Assembly: GCA_016916535.1 (NCBI GenBank)
Contig: CP070276.1
Coordinates: forward strand, 434,001-498,000
Reading direction: 5' to 3'
Length of the DNA stretch: 64,000 nucleotides
Origin: Dysgonomonadaceae bacterium zrk40
Lineage (GTDB): Bacteria; Bacteroidota; Bacteroidia; Bacteroidales; Dysgonomonadaceae
Shown here: positions 47,220-58,086 of the stretch, piece after piece
How positions within the stretch are numbered: position 1 is the stretch's first letter
Layout: each line of letters begins with the position of its first letter
Position numbers and translations under genes: made by a program
Notes under the pieces: generated by a model
The model's input: only the letters and a program-made list of their open reading frames with translations
Told to the model about the DNA's origin: nothing
The model's database searches: none

Positions 47220-47783
47220 CTAACTTTTCAACTTATCCTGGTTGTCCTGTTCCCTCTTCGACAGCATATCGCTGAGCCGTTCCACCTTCGACTTGGTGAT
47301 GGCGATGCGGCCCGAGCGGACGAACTGCAGCACACCAATTGTGTCGGCCAGTTCATCAAAGAGTCCCTGCGTCTCCTCATAGTGTCCCGCCTTGAGGAAC
47401 ACCACACAATCGGTCGACACCTCAAGAATACGGACGTTGTACTTGCGCACGAGGTACTCGATGGAGCCATGCTCCAGCACCTTCTCGGTGGAGAGCTTGT
47501 AGAGCGCCAACTCCTGGTGCACCAGGTCCTCGTTGGTATTATAGTATGCTTTCAGGATGTCCACCCGCTTGTCGATCAGCGGTATCAGCTTCTTGATCAC
47601 CTCCTCGTTGTCGGAGAAGGTGGTGATGGTGAACTTGTGGATTCCCTTGATGGCCGAGGGAGAAACCGACAGTGTCTCGATGTTGAGTTGCCTCCGGGTG
47701 AAGATGGTTGTGATCTGGTTGAGCACCCCTACTGTGTTCTCCGAGAAAACGGTGATGGTATATAATGTCCTGTTTTCGCTCAT
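47220..47783 (-). CDS. ilvN: Acetolactate synthase small (regulatory) subunit
   Basis: Regulatory subunit of acetohydroxyacid synthase; its ACT domain binds valine and controls the large subunit. The 187-residue protein has an N-terminal ACT domain (LYTITVFSENTVGVLNQITTIFTRRQLNIETLSVSPS, about 5-42) and a C-terminal ACT-like domain (about 80-165: LYKLSTEKVLEHGSIEYLVRKYNVRILEVSTDCVVFLKAG). It follows ilvB with a 74-bp gap. It is closer in size to IlvH (about 160) plus a C-terminal extension of charged residues. Confidence 0.93.
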   Translation of the reverse strand: MSENRTLYTITVFSENTVGVLNQITTIFTRRQLNIETLSVSPSAIKGIHKFTITTFSDNEEVIKKLIPLIDKRVDILKAYYNTNEDLVHQELALYKLSTEKVLEHGSIEYLVRKYNVRILEVSTDCVVFLKAGHYEETQGLFDELADTIGVLQFVRSGRIAITKSKVERLSDMLSKREQDNQDKLKS

Positions 47784-47857
47784 CTTATTGTTTTATAAAA
47801 GTAATTCCAAAAACCTGTTTTTAATATCATTACTGCTGCTAGCTGGTCACTGCTCAC

Positions 47858-49609
47858 TTACAGCTTATACCCATTTCCCAGCAGGATATTGGTGACACAT
47901 CCCCCCGAGGGTATCATGGGATAGACCATTCCCTTGGTCTCCACCACCACCTCCAGCAGGTAGGCACCCTTGTGCGACAGCATCTCATCGATGGCACCGT
48001 CCAGTTCCTCACGTTCGGTCACCTTGCACCCCCTGATGTTGTAGGCATCGGCGATCTTGATGAAATCGGGGTTCTTGAGGTGCGTCTCGGAGTAGCGCTC
48101 ATCAAAGAAGAGCTCCTGCCACTGGCGCACCATGCCCAGATAGTTGTTGTTGAGCAGGATGATCTTCACATCCACACCATACTCGAGGATGGTGCCGAAC
48201 TCCTGGATGGTCATTTGCAGGCCGCCGTCGCCTACGAAAATGCAGACGGTACGGTCGGGAGCCCCATACTTGGCACCGATGCCGGCAGGCAGGCCGAAGC
48301 CCATGGTACCCAGGCCACCCGAAGTAACGAGGCTGCGCGACTGGGTGTACTTGAAGTAACGGGTGCTCATCATCTGATGCTGCCCCACGTCGGTCACACA
48401 GATGGCGCTGTTGTGGGTTGCCTCCGTTACCTTGTTCACCACCTCGCCCATCTTGATGGGTCCCGTTTCAGGATAAAGCTCATTGCTGATTACTGTCTCA
48501 AACTCCTTCTTATCGAACGGTTTGAACTCCGCCCGCCACTCCTGGTGAGAGCCCTTTTGGAGGTACTCTGTCACTTTGGGCAGGGTCTGCTTCACGTCGC
48601 CCACCACCTTCACGGTTGTTTGTACGTTCTTGTTGATCTCCGCCGGGTCGATGTCGAAGTGGATCACCTTCGCCTGTTTGGCATAGGTCTTCAGGTCGCC
48701 CGTCACACGGTCGTCGAACCGCATCCCAATTGCGATCAGCACGTCGCACTCGTTGGTCTTCAGGTTGGGTGCCACGTTGCCATGCATGCCGAGCATGCCG
48801 CAATTGAGCGGATGGTTGGTAGGTACGGCCGACAGTCCCAGAATGGTTGATGCGAAAGGCACATCGGCCTTCTCCAGGAAGGCAACCAGCTCCTTTTCGG
48901 CATGCCCGAGAATCACACCCTGACCCACCAGGGCATAGGGCTTCTTGGCATTGTTGATTAGTTCGACAGCCAGGCGTATTCTTTCTTCATCCATTTCGGG
49001 TACAGGCTGGTAGCTCCGCAGGAACGATGTCTTCTGATAGTCGAAGATGCATTTGTTCACCTGCGTATCCTTGGCGATGTCGAGCACCACCGGCCCGGGG
49101 CGACCGCTGGCCGCGATGTGGAACGCGCGCGACACCGCCCAGGCGATATCCTCCACGCGGCGGATCTGGTAGGCCCACTTGGTGATGGGCTGGGTGATGC
49201 CGATCACATCGGCCTCCTGAAAGGCATCTGATCCCAGCAGGCTAGAGATCACCTGTCCCGAGATCACCACCAGCGGGGTGCTGTCCATCATGGCATCGGT
49301 GATGCCGGTGATGGCGTTGGTGGCACCGGGGCCCGAGGTGACAAGTGCCACCCCCACCTTGTCGGAGACACGTGCGTAGCCCTGTGCTGCGTGCACCGCC
49401 CCCTGTTCGTGGCGCACCAGGATATGTTTGATTCTCTCTTTGTGGTCGTACAGTGCATCGAACACGGGCATGATCGCCCCGCCCGGATAGCCGAAGATTG
49501 TCTCCACCCCTTCCGCCAGCAACGAGCGGATCAGGATCTCACTCCCCGAGATGGGTTGTGCTTCCGCGGAGGGGGAAACAATGGCTGGTGATTGATTGAC
49601 TTTGTTCAT
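47858..49609 (-). CDS. ilvB: Acetolactate synthase large (catalytic) subunit
   Basis: ThDP- and FAD-dependent enzyme that makes acetolactate from pyruvate, or acetohydroxybutyrate from pyruvate and 2-ketobutyrate. The 583-residue protein has the catalytic glutamate in RHEQGAVHAAQGYAR (about 64-78), the FAD domain (GMLGMHGNVAPN to IGMRFDDRVTGDL, about 260-300) and the ThDP motif GDGGLQMTIQEFGT...ILLNNNYLG (about 445-475). It lies between ilvD and ilvN in the operon. Confidence 0.95.
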   Translation of the reverse strand: MNKVNQSPAIVSPSAEAQPISGSEILIRSLLAEGVETIFGYPGGAIMPVFDALYDHKERIKHILVRHEQGAVHAAQGYARVSDKVGVALVTSGPGATNAITGITDAMMDSTPLVVISGQVISSLLGSDAFQEADVIGITQPITKWAYQIRRVEDIAWAVSRAFHIAASGRPGPVVLDIAKDTQVNKCIFDYQKTSFLRSYQPVPEMDEERIRLAVELINNAKKPYALVGQGVILGHAEKELVAFLEKADVPFASTILGLSAVPTNHPLNCGMLGMHGNVAPNLKTNECDVLIAIGMRFDDRVTGDLKTYAKQAKVIHFDIDPAEINKNVQTTVKVVGDVKQTLPKVTEYLQKGSHQEWRAEFKPFDKKEFETVISNELYPETGPIKMGEVVNKVTEATHNSAICVTDVGQHQMMSTRYFKYTQSRSLVTSGGLGTMGFGLPAGIGAKYGAPDRTVCIFVGDGGLQMTIQEFGTILEYGVDVKIILLNNNYLGMVRQWQELFFDERYSETHLKNPDFIKIADAYNIRGCKVTEREELDGAIDEMLSHKGAYLLEVVVETKGMVYPMIPSGGCVTNILLGNGYKL

Positions 49610-49650
49610 AGAACCTAAACTTTATATGTTGAAACCTAAATCCTTATACT

Positions 49651-51510
49651 TTACACGATTCTGACTGCTCCCTTGTCGGCGGAGGTGACAAATGCCGCAT
49701 AGCTCCGCAGCGCCTTGGAGACGTTGCGCACACGATCGGGCCTGAAGGCTTCCGCCCCTTTGGCTTCCTCGTTGCGGCGCCGTTCGGCCAGCTCCTCATC
49801 GCTGATCATCACGTTAATGCTGCGTGCCGGGATATCAATCTCTATGAGATCGCCCTCACGTACCAGTCCGATGTTGCCGCCGGCTGCCGCCTCGGGCGAG
49901 ATATGGCCGATGGAGAGTCCCGAGGTACCGCCGGAGAAACGTCCGTCGGTGATCAGGGCACACTGTTCTCCCAGCTTTTTCGACTTGATGTAGGAGGTGG
50001 GATAAAGCATCTCCTGCATGCCGGGGCCGCCCTTGGGACCCTCGTATATGATCACCACCACGTGGCCTGCTTCTACGTCACCACGAAGAATCCCCCTCAC
50101 GGCATCATCCTGCGAGTGGAATACCTTTGCCCGGCCACTGAACTTCCAGATGCTCTCCTTCACCCCTGCGGTCTTCACCACGCAGCCGTCTGCAGCGATG
50201 TTGCCCCGCAGGATGGCCAGTCCCCCGTCCTTGGTGTAGGCATTTGCCACGGTGCGGATGCAGCCCCCCTCGCGGTCGCTGTCCAGCTCCCGGAAGCGTG
50301 CATCCTGCGAACCCATCACTAGGTTGCGACGGTTGCCCGGTGCCGAGGAGTAGATCCGCAGCGCTTCCGCATCGGGTGTTGCTTTTGTGATGTCATACTT
50401 GCTGATAGCCTCGGCTAGCGTCATGCCGTCGGCACGGCTCACATTGGTCTCCAGCAATCCCGCTTTGGCCAGCTCACCCAGGATGCCCATGATGCCGCCG
50501 GCGCGGTTCACATCCTGGATGTGGTATTTATCGGAGTTGGGGGCCACCTTGCAGATGCAGGGTACCCGCCGCGAAAGCGATTCGATGTCGTCGAGCGTGA
50601 AGTCGATCTCCCCCTCGTGGGCGATGGCCAGCGTGTGAAGGATGGTGTTTGTCGATCCCCCCATGGCGATATCGAGCGTCATGGCGTTGAGGAAGGAGTT
50701 GCGACAAGCGATGTTCCGGGGCAGCACGCTTTCGTCGCCATCGAAGTAATATTTGTAAGCGTTCTCCACGATCTGGCGGGCAGCATCCACGAAGAGCTGC
50801 TTCCGGTTCACGTGGGTGGCCAGCACCGTGCCGTTGCCCGGCAGCGCCAGGCCTATTGCCTCGTTGAGGCAGTTCATCGAGTTGGCGGTAAACATGCCGG
50901 AGCAGGAGCCACAGGTGGGACAGGCCAGCTCCTCGAGTTGTGATATCCGCTCGTCGGGGACATTCTCATCGGCCGATTCAATCATGGCGTCGATCAGGTC
51001 GATCTGCTGGTCGCCGATCTTACCAGCCTCCATCGGTCCCCCGGAGACGAAGATGGTAGGTATGTTGAGTCGCATCGCGGCCATCAGCATCCCCGGTGTG
51101 ATCTTGTCGCAGTTGCTGATGCAAACCAGCGCGTCTGCCTTGTGGGCGTTCACCATGTACTCCACCGAATCGGCAATCAGGTCGCGCGAAGGCAGCGAGT
51201 AGAGCATGCCGTCATGTCCCATGGCGATGCCGTCGTCCACGGCGATGGTGTTGAACTCGGCAGCGAAGCATCCCAGCTTCTCCACCTCCTGCTTCACCAG
51301 CTGACCGATGTCGTGCAGATGCACGTGTCCCGGTACGAACTGGGTAAAGGAGTTGGCGATGGCGATGATGGGCTTGCCCATCTGGCTACGAGTCATTCCA
51401 TTGGCATGCCAGAGCGCCCGTGCCCCGGCCATCAGTCGTCCCTGCGTGCTGGTCGCACTGCGCAGGTGGTCCTTCTTGCCCGTTGCTCCTGTATGATTGT
51501 TGTTGCTCAT
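49651..51510 (-). CDS. ilvD: Dihydroxy-acid dehydratase
   Basis: Iron-sulfur dehydratase making 2-ketoisovalerate or 2-keto-3-methylvalerate. The 619-residue protein has cluster cysteines in [12 protein letters not shown] (about 122), [18 protein letters not shown] (about 195-212) and an N-terminal [17 protein letters not shown]; the late [25 protein letters not shown] is the family signature. Length is normal. It starts 147 bp after leuB, a spacer made mostly of heptamer repeats, and ends 41 bp before ilvB. Confidence 0.95.
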   Translation of the reverse strand: MSNNNHTGATGKKDHLRSATSTQGRLMAGARALWHANGMTRSQMGKPIIAIANSFTQFVPGHVHLHDIGQLVKQEVEKLGCFAAEFNTIAVDDGIAMGHDGMLYSLPSRDLIADSVEYMVNAHKADALVCISNCDKITPGMLMAAMRLNIPTIFVSGGPMEAGKIGDQQIDLIDAMIESADENVPDERISQLEELACPTCGSCSGMFTANSMNCLNEAIGLALPGNGTVLATHVNRKQLFVDAARQIVENAYKYYFDGDESVLPRNIACRNSFLNAMTLDIAMGGSTNTILHTLAIAHEGEIDFTLDDIESLSRRVPCICKVAPNSDKYHIQDVNRAGGIMGILGELAKAGLLETNVSRADGMTLAEAISKYDITKATPDAEALRIYSSAPGNRRNLVMGSQDARFRELDSDREGGCIRTVANAYTKDGGLAILRGNIAADGCVVKTAGVKESIWKFSGRAKVFHSQDDAVRGILRGDVEAGHVVVIIYEGPKGGPGMQEMLYPTSYIKSKKLGEQCALITDGRFSGGTSGLSIGHISPEAAAGGNIGLVREGDLIEIDIPARSINVMISDEELAERRRNEEAKGAEAFRPDRVRNVSKALRSYAAFVTSADKGAVRIV

Positions 51511-51557
51511 TATACTATCCGTTGTTTGGTTGATGCGTTGGTACGTTGTTGTTTTTC

Positions 51558-51669
51558 GTTCTTGGTTTGAGGTTCTTTGTTTGACGTTCTTTGTTTGACG
51601 TTCTTTGTTTGACGTTCTTTGTTTGACGTTTGGAAACCGTGAACTGTGAACTTTGAACTATGAACCTTG
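51558..51669. repeat. Sixteen-unit 7-bp repeat in the leuB-ilvD spacer
   Basis: Ten units alternate GTTCTTT-like and GTTTGAC-like heptamers (51558-51627), one is GTTTGGA, and then five have the form AACNNTG (AACCGTG, AACTGTG, AACTTTG, AACTATG, AACCTTG; 51635-51669). The period is strictly 7 bp over 112 bp. The last units run past the leuB stop codon (51658-51660) into its final codons. Confidence 0.9.
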
Positions 51670-52731
51670 AACCAAATATTCCTTTATCCAGCTCCCTACC
51701 TCGCTGGTGCTGTATGCCTTGCCGCCGTCGGCAATATCCTCCGTGACGATGCCCGCTTCCATGCTGGCGTTTACAGCCTCGCGGATCATCGCACCTTCCT
51801 CCATCAGGGCGAAGCCATATTCGAACATCAGGGCGACCGAGAGGATCATCGCCAGGGGGTTGGCAATGTTCTTACCTGCAGCCTGCGGATAGGAGCCGTG
51901 TATCGGTTCGAAGAGCGAAGTGTGGATCCCCATTGAGGCGGAGGGGAGCAATCCCAGCGACCCGGTGATCACCGAGGCCTCGTCGGTGAGGATGTCGCCA
52001 AACAGGTTCTCGGTCACCAGCACGTCGAAGCTCTTCGGCCACTGGATGATGCGCATGGCGGCATTGTCCACGAAGAGGAAGTCGGTTTCGATGTCGGGGT
52101 ACTGAGGAGCGATCTCCTGGGCAATCTGGCGCCAGAGACGGGAGGTGGCAATCACGTTGGCCTTGTCCACCACCGTCAGCTTCTTGCGTCGTTGTCCGGC
52201 GAACTTGTAGGCCAGGTGGAGGATTCGTTCCACCTCCTCGCGGGTGTAGATGCAGGTGTCGTAGGCGGTGTTGCCATCCTCACTGCGTCCCTGCGGCTGT
52301 CCGAAGTACATGCCGCCGGTCAGCTCACGAATGCAGACGAAATCGGCACCCTCCACCAGGTCCGCCCGCAGGGGTGACTTGTGGATCAGCGAGGGAAAGG
52401 TCATCACGGGACGGATGTTGCCATAGAGGCCCAGCTGCTTGCGCATGCGGAGCAATCCCTGCTCGGGACGTACTTTCGCGTTGGGGTTGTTGTCATACTT
52501 CGGATCACCGATGGCGCCAAAGAGCACGGCATCGCTCTCCATGCAGAGGTTGTGAGTAGCCTCCGGGTAGGGATCACCTGTGGCATCGATGGCGAAGGCG
52601 CCCACGATTCCTTCCTTCAGTGAGAGTGTGTGTCCCTTCCTTGCACATACGGCTTTGGTCACCTCCAGTGCTTGCTCCATGATTTCCGGGCCTATTCCGT
52701 CGCCCGCCAGTACTGCTATCTTTAACTCCAT
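51658..52731 (-). CDS. leuB: 3-isopropylmalate dehydrogenase
   Basis: Oxidative decarboxylation of 3-isopropylmalate to 2-ketoisocaproate. The 357-residue protein has [11 protein letters not shown] (about 9-19), the [21 protein letters not shown] substrate loop, [15 protein letters not shown] (about 136), and the [46 protein letters not shown] block with metal-binding aspartates. [25 protein letters not shown] confirms the family. The same enzyme could work on 3-methylmalate in a citramalate route. The last codons (VQGS) lie in a heptamer repeat array. Confidence 0.95.
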   Translation of the reverse strand: MELKIAVLAGDGIGPEIMEQALEVTKAVCARKGHTLSLKEGIVGAFAIDATGDPYPEATHNLCMESDAVLFGAIGDPKYDNNPNAKVRPEQGLLRMRKQLGLYGNIRPVMTFPSLIHKSPLRADLVEGADFVCIRELTGGMYFGQPQGRSEDGNTAYDTCIYTREEVERILHLAYKFAGQRRKKLTVVDKANVIATSRLWRQIAQEIAPQYPDIETDFLFVDNAAMRIIQWPKSFDVLVTENLFGDILTDEASVITGSLGLLPSASMGIHTSLFEPIHGSYPQAAGKNIANPLAMILSVALMFEYGFALMEEGAMIREAVNASMEAGIVTEDIADGGKAYSTSEVGSWIKEYLVQGS

Positions 52732-52819
52732 ATTGTTTGTTCTATTCTCTATAATTGTTCACAAAAATAATCTATTCTCCTGCACCTGCCAGTTTTTCTC
52801 TTCCAAAACCGACAACTGA

Positions 52820-54388
52820 TCACGGCAACTGCAAATAATTCATGTTGGGTATGTTCCCGTTCTCGATCATGTTCAGCATCTTCAATGTCGCCTTGATGGC
52901 CGCCACCGTCTGGTCGATATCGAGGGCACGGGTCTTGAATACCTTGCCGTCGAACTTCCATGTGATGATTGTCTGCACGTAAGCGTTGGTCTGGCCTCCG
53001 GGTGGGATTACCACTTCGTAGTCGATCAGCTCCGGTGTCTCCTTGTTCAGTTTGCGGTAGATCTTGTACATCGCCTTTGAGAATGCGTGGTACTGGCCAT
53101 CACCGGCAGCCGTCTCCTGGTAGATCTCACCTTTGATGCTGAGCTTCACCGTGGCGGTGGGTCGCAACCCGTCGGTCAGCGTGAGCGAGTAGTTCAGCAT
53201 CTGGATATCCTTGTTTTCGAGACCGTTCTTGAGCACATCGGAGACGATGTAGGGCAGCTCGTCCAGGTTCACGATCTCTTTCTTGTCGCCCAGTTCGATG
53301 ATGCGGGCTGTCACCTTGCGGGTGGACTCGTCGTCCAGTTCGATGCCCAGGGTCTCGAGGTTCTTGATGATGTTCGACTTGCCGGCGTTCTTGCCCAGGG
53401 CATACTCGCGGAATCGGCCGAAGCGCTCCGGCATCAGGTCGTTGTAGTATAGGTTTTTCTTCTTGTCGCCATCAGCATGGACACCAGCCACCTGCGTGAA
53501 GACATTGTCGCCGATGATGGGACGGTTTTTGGGTATTCGCACGCCCGAGTAGGTCTCCACCACCTTGCTTACGTTGTAGAGGTGCGACTCATCGATGCCG
53601 GTCTCCAGTTCCAGGTGGTCATGGATCAGCGCCACCACGCTGGTGAGCGGTGCGTTACCTGCACGTTCACCCAGACCGTTCACCGTGACATGTACCCCTT
53701 TCACACCCGCCTTGAGAGCATTGTATACGTTGGCTACCGCCAGGTCGTAGTCGTTGTGTGCATGAAAGTCGAAATGTAGCGACGGGTAGCGGGCAATCAT
53801 CTCGCTGCAGAACTGGTATGCCTCATCGGGGTTGAGCACCCCCAGCGTGTCGGGTAGCATGAAGCGGGTCACCGGCTCATCCTTGAGCCCGTCCATCATC
53901 TGGAAGACATACTCCTTCGAGTCGCGCATTCCGTTGGACCAGTCCTCCAGGTAGAGATTCACCGTCATCCCTTTCTCTTTCGCCATGGCGATTGTCTTCT
54001 TCACATCGGCCAGGTGTTCCTCCACCGTTTTGCGCAACTGCCAGGTGCAGTGCTTGAGCGACCCTTTGCAGAGCAGGTTCACCACACGACAGCCAGCATT
54101 GGAGATCCACTCGAGCGAAGTACCTCCATCTACGAAGCCGAGCACCTCCAGCCTGTCCAGGTAGCCGTGGGCGGCAGCCCACTTCGCCATCTTCTGTACC
54201 GAGCGGAACTCACCTTCCGAGACACGGGCTGAGGCGATCTCCACGCGGTCTACCTTCAGCTCTTCCAGCAGAAGGCTCACAACGCTCACCTTCTCCTGAG
54301 TTGCAAAGGATACACCGGAGGTCTGCTCCCCATCGCGAAGCGTGGTATCTATGATCTCTATTCTTCTCTTCTCAGCTACCGCTTTCAT
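52820..54388 (-). CDS. LeuA-like enzyme (candidate citramalate synthase)
   Basis: A 522-residue protein of the isopropylmalate/homocitrate/citramalate synthase superfamily: HMGL-like TIM barrel (about 8-290) with [20 protein letters not shown] (about 10-29), FHAHNDYDLAVANVYNALKAGVKGVHVTVNGLGERAGNAPL (metal-binding HxH, about 213-250), GVHADGDKK, and a C-terminal regulatory-type domain. It differs from the operon's standard LeuA (56487-57971) and was placed between leuD and leuB. Bacteroidota often carry this second gene in the same position. A citramalate synthase making isoleucine precursors from pyruvate is a plausible role, but isopropylmalate or homocitrate synthase cannot be excluded. 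Confidence 0.8.
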   Translation of the reverse strand: MKAVAEKRRIEIIDTTLRDGEQTSGVSFATQEKVSVVSLLLEELKVDRVEIASARVSEGEFRSVQKMAKWAAAHGYLDRLEVLGFVDGGTSLEWISNAGCRVVNLLCKGSLKHCTWQLRKTVEEHLADVKKTIAMAKEKGMTVNLYLEDWSNGMRDSKEYVFQMMDGLKDEPVTRFMLPDTLGVLNPDEAYQFCSEMIARYPSLHFDFHAHNDYDLAVANVYNALKAGVKGVHVTVNGLGERAGNAPLTSVVALIHDHLELETGIDESHLYNVSKVVETYSGVRIPKNRPIIGDNVFTQVAGVHADGDKKKNLYYNDLMPERFGRFREYALGKNAGKSNIIKNLETLGIELDDESTRKVTARIIELGDKKEIVNLDELPYIVSDVLKNGLENKDIQMLNYSLTLTDGLRPTATVKLSIKGEIYQETAAGDGQYHAFSKAMYKIYRKLNKETPELIDYEVVIPPGGQTNAYVQTIITWKFDGKVFKTRALDIDQTVAAIKATLKMLNMIENGNIPNMNYLQLP

Positions 54389-54399
54389 CTCATTTGGGA

Positions 54400-54996
54400 T
54401 TAGTAAGCATATGGGCGTTGCTGTTCATACGCCTCTATCTTGTCTTTGTTGGATAGGAGGAAGTCGATATCGTCGAGCCCCTTGAGCAGGCATTCCTTCT
54501 TGTAGGTGTTGATCTCGAACTGCTCGCGCTCACCCGTGGCGTTGTTGGTGATGGTCTGTTCTTCCAGGTTGACTGTGACGCTGCTTTTGGGATCGGCTTT
54601 CGAGGCATTGAAAAGACCACGCAGAAATGATTCGCTCACCACTACCGGCAGGATACCGTTGTTAAGGGCGTTGTTGCGGAAGATGTCGGCGAAGAAGCTC
54701 GATACCACCACCCTGAAGCCGTAGCCTCCAATGGCCCAGGCGGCATGCTCGCGGCTGCTGCCGCTACCGAAGTTCTTACCTGCCACCAGCACCTCACCGC
54801 TGTAGGTGGGGTCGTTCAGCACGAAGTCTGCCTTGGGGTTGCCCTCCTTGTCGTAGCGCCAGTCGGCGAAGAGGTTGTCGCCGAAGCCGTCGCGTGTGGT
54901 GGCCTTCAGGAAGCGGGCCGGGATGATCTGGTCGGTGTCCACGTTCTCAATTGGAAGTGGCACATATGTAGATGTGATTGTCTGAAACTTTTCCAT
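54400..54996 (-). CDS. leuD: 3-isopropylmalate dehydratase small subunit
   Basis: Forms, with LeuC, the isomerase that converts 2- to 3-isopropylmalate. The 198-residue protein has the swivelling-domain motifs [14 protein letters not shown] (about 18-31) and [46 protein letters not shown] (about 73-117). Length is normal for LeuD. It ends 11 bp before the LeuA-like gene, indicating tight coupling; leuC is 54 bp upstream. Confidence 0.95.
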   Translation of the reverse strand: MEKFQTITSTYVPLPIENVDTDQIIPARFLKATTRDGFGDNLFADWRYDKEGNPKADFVLNDPTYSGEVLVAGKNFGSGSSREHAAWAIGGYGFRVVVSSFFADIFRNNALNNGILPVVVSESFLRGLFNASKADPKSSVTVNLEEQTITNNATGEREQFEINTYKKECLLKGLDDIDFLLSNKDKIEAYEQQRPYAY

Positions 54997-55023
54997 TTTC
55001 TTTCTTGTTACTAATATCTTTTT

Positions 55024-55044
55024 GCTGATAACTGATCACTGACC
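55024..55044. repeat. Short 7-bp repeat in the leuC-leuD spacer
   Basis: GCTGATA, ACTGATC, ACTGACC in period 7; weak but of the same family as the other heptamer series. Confidence 0.5.
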
Positions 55045-55050
55045 GCTTTC

Positions 55051-56433
55051 TTAAGGCTGTGTGATTTTGCCATTTACCGCCGCTGCGGCCGCCACCAGCG
55101 GTCCTGCCAGGATGGTGCGTGCACCGGGACCCTGTCGTCCTTCGAAGTTGCGGTTGGAGGTGGAGACGGCGTACTTGCCGGCGGGCACCTTGTCATCGTT
55201 CATGGCCAGACAGGCGGAGCAGCCCGGTTGGCGAAGTGCGAAGCCGGCCTCTTCCAGTATCTTGTCGAGACCCTCGGCCTCGATCTGCTTGCGCACCTGC
55301 CAACTTCCCGGTACCAGCCAGGCAGTCACGTTGTCCGCCTTTTTTCTGCCCTTCACGTAGTCGGCGAAGACGCGGAAGTCCTCAATGCGGCCGTTGGTGC
55401 AGCTGCCCAGGAAGACATAATCGATCTGCTTCCCTTCCAGCTTCTCTCCCGGCTCGAAGCCCATGTAGCGGAGCGACTTCTCGAAGGAGATCTGTCCCGC
55501 CTCATCTATCTCGTCGAGTGTAGGTATGGTGCCGTCGATCGGCATCCCCATACCGGGGTTGGTGCCATAGGTGATCATCGGCTTGATTTGTGATACGTCG
55601 AAGGTCACCTCCTTGTCGAATTGTGCTCCCTCATCGGTATGCAGCGTCTGCCAGTAGGCCATGGCCTCCTCCCAGCGCTCACCCTTGGGTGCAAACTCAC
55701 GACCGCGGATGTAGTTGAAGGTGGTCTCATCGGGTGCCACCAGTCCCCCGCGGGCACCCATCTCGATGCTCAAGTTACAGAGTGTCATCCTTTCCTCCAT
55801 GGTGAGGTTGCGCACTGCCTCACCTGCATACTCCACGAAGTACCCGGTGGCACCGCCGGTGGTGAGCTGTGAGATCATGTAGAGCGCCATATCCTTGGCA
55901 CTGACATGCTCGTTCAGTTTCCCCTCGAAATTGATCCGCATGGTTTTCGGTCTGGTTTGCAGGATACACTGTGATGCCAGCACCATCTCCACCTCGCTGG
56001 TGCCGATACCGAAGGCGATGGCCCCGAAGGCACCGTGCGTGGAGGTGTGGCTGTCGCCGCAGACGATGGTCATCCCCGGCTGGGTGTAACCGTTCTCGGG
56101 ACCGATTACATGGACGATGCCGTTCTTCGGGTTGTTGAGGCCATAGTAGGTGAGCTTGTAGTCACGGGCGTTCTTCGCCAGCGTGTCTACCTGAAAGCGC
56201 GAGATCTGGTCGCGGATGGGCTGATCCTGTCCCATGGTGGGGATGTTGTGGTCCGCCGTGAGCGTGGTCTGCTCCGGGCGGTAGACGCTCAATCCCCGGT
56301 TGCGGAGACCGGCGAATGCCTGTGGACTGGTAACTTCGTGACAGAGATGTCTATCAATGTATAATTGCGTGGGACCATCCTGCACGGTGGTCACCACGTG
56401 CGCATCCCAGATTTTGTCGAAAAGAGTCTTCAT
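55051..56433 (-). CDS. leuC: 3-isopropylmalate dehydratase large subunit
   Basis: Aconitase-type [4Fe-4S] subunit of isopropylmalate isomerase. The 460-residue protein has [26 protein letters not shown] (about 125-150), the first cluster cysteine in [15 protein letters not shown] (about 344) and the paired cysteines in [12 protein letters not shown] (about 402-408), plus [22 protein letters not shown]. All three cluster ligands are present. It is the second gene of the operon, 53 bp after leuA. The spacer carries an 8-bp step repeat (GTTGATTT, 56438-56461). Confidence 0.95.
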   Translation of the reverse strand: MKTLFDKIWDAHVVTTVQDGPTQLYIDRHLCHEVTSPQAFAGLRNRGLSVYRPEQTTLTADHNIPTMGQDQPIRDQISRFQVDTLAKNARDYKLTYYGLNNPKNGIVHVIGPENGYTQPGMTIVCGDSHTSTHGAFGAIAFGIGTSEVEMVLASQCILQTRPKTMRINFEGKLNEHVSAKDMALYMISQLTTGGATGYFVEYAGEAVRNLTMEERMTLCNLSIEMGARGGLVAPDETTFNYIRGREFAPKGERWEEAMAYWQTLHTDEGAQFDKEVTFDVSQIKPMITYGTNPGMGMPIDGTIPTLDEIDEAGQISFEKSLRYMGFEPGEKLEGKQIDYVFLGSCTNGRIEDFRVFADYVKGRKKADNVTAWLVPGSWQVRKQIEAEGLDKILEEAGFALRQPGCSACLAMNDDKVPAGKYAVSTSNRNFEGRQGPGARTILAGPLVAAAAAVNGKITQP

Positions 56434-56486
56434 TTATGTTGATTTGTTGATTTGTTGATATCTGACTATTGATAACTTACTCCTAT

Positions 56487-57971
56487 TTACCCAAACTTAT
56501 TTACTGCATCGATGAATGCCTCCACCGAGGCAGCCACGATATCAGTGTTGGCGGCGAAACCGTAGTATAGGTTGCCATTGTGTTCCACCTGCATGTGCAC
56601 CTTACCGATGTCATCACTGCCGTGGTCGATGGCCTGGATCAGAAACTCCTGGATCTTTATTTTTCTTTTGATGATGTTCTTCACCGCACGGATGGCCGCA
56701 TCCACGGGACCATTGCCACTGGCAGTGGCTTCGAATCGCTCACCGGAGATGTTGAGGCAGAGGCTCGCCACATCGCGTACGCCGATGCCACAGATCACCT
56801 GCAGGTACTCCACCTTGATGCGGTGAAGGCGTGACTCCCTGCCTACCAGCATCAGGACATCGTCGTCGTTCACGTTCTTCTTCTTGTCCGCCAGCTCGAG
56901 GAACTGCTGGTACACCTTGTCCAGCTCCTCCGATTCCAGCTTCACACCCAGCAGGTTGAGGCGGTTCTTCAGGGCAGCGCGGCCGCTGCGGGCGGTCAGC
57001 ACAATGGCGTTGTCGTCGATGCCCACATCCTTGGGGTTGATGATCTCATAGGTCTCCACGTTCTTCAGTACCCCGTCCTGGTGGATACCGGAGGAGTGTG
57101 CGAAGGCGTTGCGTCCTACGATCGCCTTGTTGGGCTGTACCGGCATGTTCATCAGGCTGGATACCATGCGGCTCGTGGAGTAGATGTGCTGCGTGTTGAT
57201 GTTGGTATCGAAACCGCGGTCCTTGTGACTCTTGAGCGCCATCACCACCTCTTCGAGCGAAGTGTTACCGGCCCGTTCGCCAATGCCGTTGATGGTCACC
57301 TCCACCTGACGGGCCCCGTTGATCACACCCGAAAGGGTGTTGGCGGTGGCCATGCCCAGGTCCTGGTGGCAGTGGGTGGAGAGGATCGCATTCTTCATGT
57401 CGACGTTGTTGACAAGGTAGCTGATCTTGGCTCCATACTCATCCGGGAAGCAGTAGCCGGTGGTGTCGGGGATGTTCACCACGGTAGCACCGGCGTTCAC
57501 AACCTCCTGCACCACGCGGGCCAGGTACTCATTGTCAGTGCGTCCCGCATCCTCCGCATAGAACTCTACATCATCCACGAAACGGCGGGCATACTTCACA
57601 GCCTTCACCGCCCGCTCGATGATCTCCTCGCGGTTGGAGTTGAACTTATACTTGATATGGCTGTCGGAGGTGCCGATGCCTGTGTGGATTCTTTTCCGCT
57701 TGGCATACTTGAGCGACTCGGCAGCCACCTCGATATCCTTCTCCACGGCGCGGGTCAGCGCGCAGATGGTGGGCCAGGTCACTGCCTTGGAGATCTCCAC
57801 CACCGAGTTGAAATCACCCGGGCTCGATACCGGGAAGCCGGCTTCTATCACATCCACCCCCAGCAGCTCCAGCGCCTGTGCGATCTGGATCTTCTCAATG
57901 GTGTTCAGCTGACAGCCGGGAACCTGTTCCCCGTCTCTTAAAGTGGTGTCAAAAATAAAAATGCGTTCCAT
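56487..57971 (-). CDS. leuA: 2-isopropylmalate synthase
   Basis: Condenses 2-ketoisovalerate with acetyl-CoA, the first committed step of leucine synthesis. The 494-residue protein has [17 protein letters not shown] (about 7-23), [44 protein letters not shown] (metal-binding HxH, about 199-242), and the [12 protein letters not shown] region. A C-terminal regulatory LeuA dimer domain (about 390-490) is present, so leucine feedback is possible. It is the first structural gene of the operon and lies directly after a leader peptide and terminator (58002-58143). Confidence 0.95.
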   Translation of the reverse strand: MERIFIFDTTLRDGEQVPGCQLNTIEKIQIAQALELLGVDVIEAGFPVSSPGDFNSVVEISKAVTWPTICALTRAVEKDIEVAAESLKYAKRKRIHTGIGTSDSHIKYKFNSNREEIIERAVKAVKYARRFVDDVEFYAEDAGRTDNEYLARVVQEVVNAGATVVNIPDTTGYCFPDEYGAKISYLVNNVDMKNAILSTHCHQDLGMATANTLSGVINGARQVEVTINGIGERAGNTSLEEVVMALKSHKDRGFDTNINTQHIYSTSRMVSSLMNMPVQPNKAIVGRNAFAHSSGIHQDGVLKNVETYEIINPKDVGIDDNAIVLTARSGRAALKNRLNLLGVKLESEELDKVYQQFLELADKKKNVNDDDVLMLVGRESRLHRIKVEYLQVICGIGVRDVASLCLNISGERFEATASGNGPVDAAIRAVKNIIKRKIKIQEFLIQAIDHGSDDIGKVHMQVEHNGNLYYGFAANTDIVAASVEAFIDAVNKFG

Positions 57972-58001
57972 TATTATTATTCTATTGATTGGTCATAACC
58001 T

Positions 58002-58034
58002 AAAAAAAAACCTTTCTCACCGGGTGAGAAAGGT
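58002..58034 (-). terminator. Attenuator terminator upstream of leuA
   Basis: On the minus strand ACCTTTCTCAC (58024-58034), loop CCG, GTGAGAAAGGT (58010-58020), followed by a T-run: a perfect 11-bp stem with no gene before it except the 20-codon leader. It would stop transcription 30 bp before leuA. Its first arm can alternatively pair with the leader stop region (58079-58086). Confidence 0.92.
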
Positions 58035-58078
58035 CATCTTATTTTTTATCTGCGTCAGTATACGATATGATATGCCAG

Positions 58079-58086
58079 TCTCACCC
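58079..58086 (-). promoter_or_regulatory. Antiterminator arm of the ilv-leu leader
   Basis: GGGTGAGA on the minus strand, spanning the leader stop codon, is perfectly complementary to TCTCACCC (58022-58029), the first arm of the terminator. The upstream CTTCTGGAAG can pair with CTTCAGAG just before it, giving the usual alternative pause hairpin. Confidence 0.75.

Noticed and set aside
51558-51669. Possible CRISPR-like repeats
   Set aside because: The unit is 7 bp with no spacers and no cas genes are present in the window.
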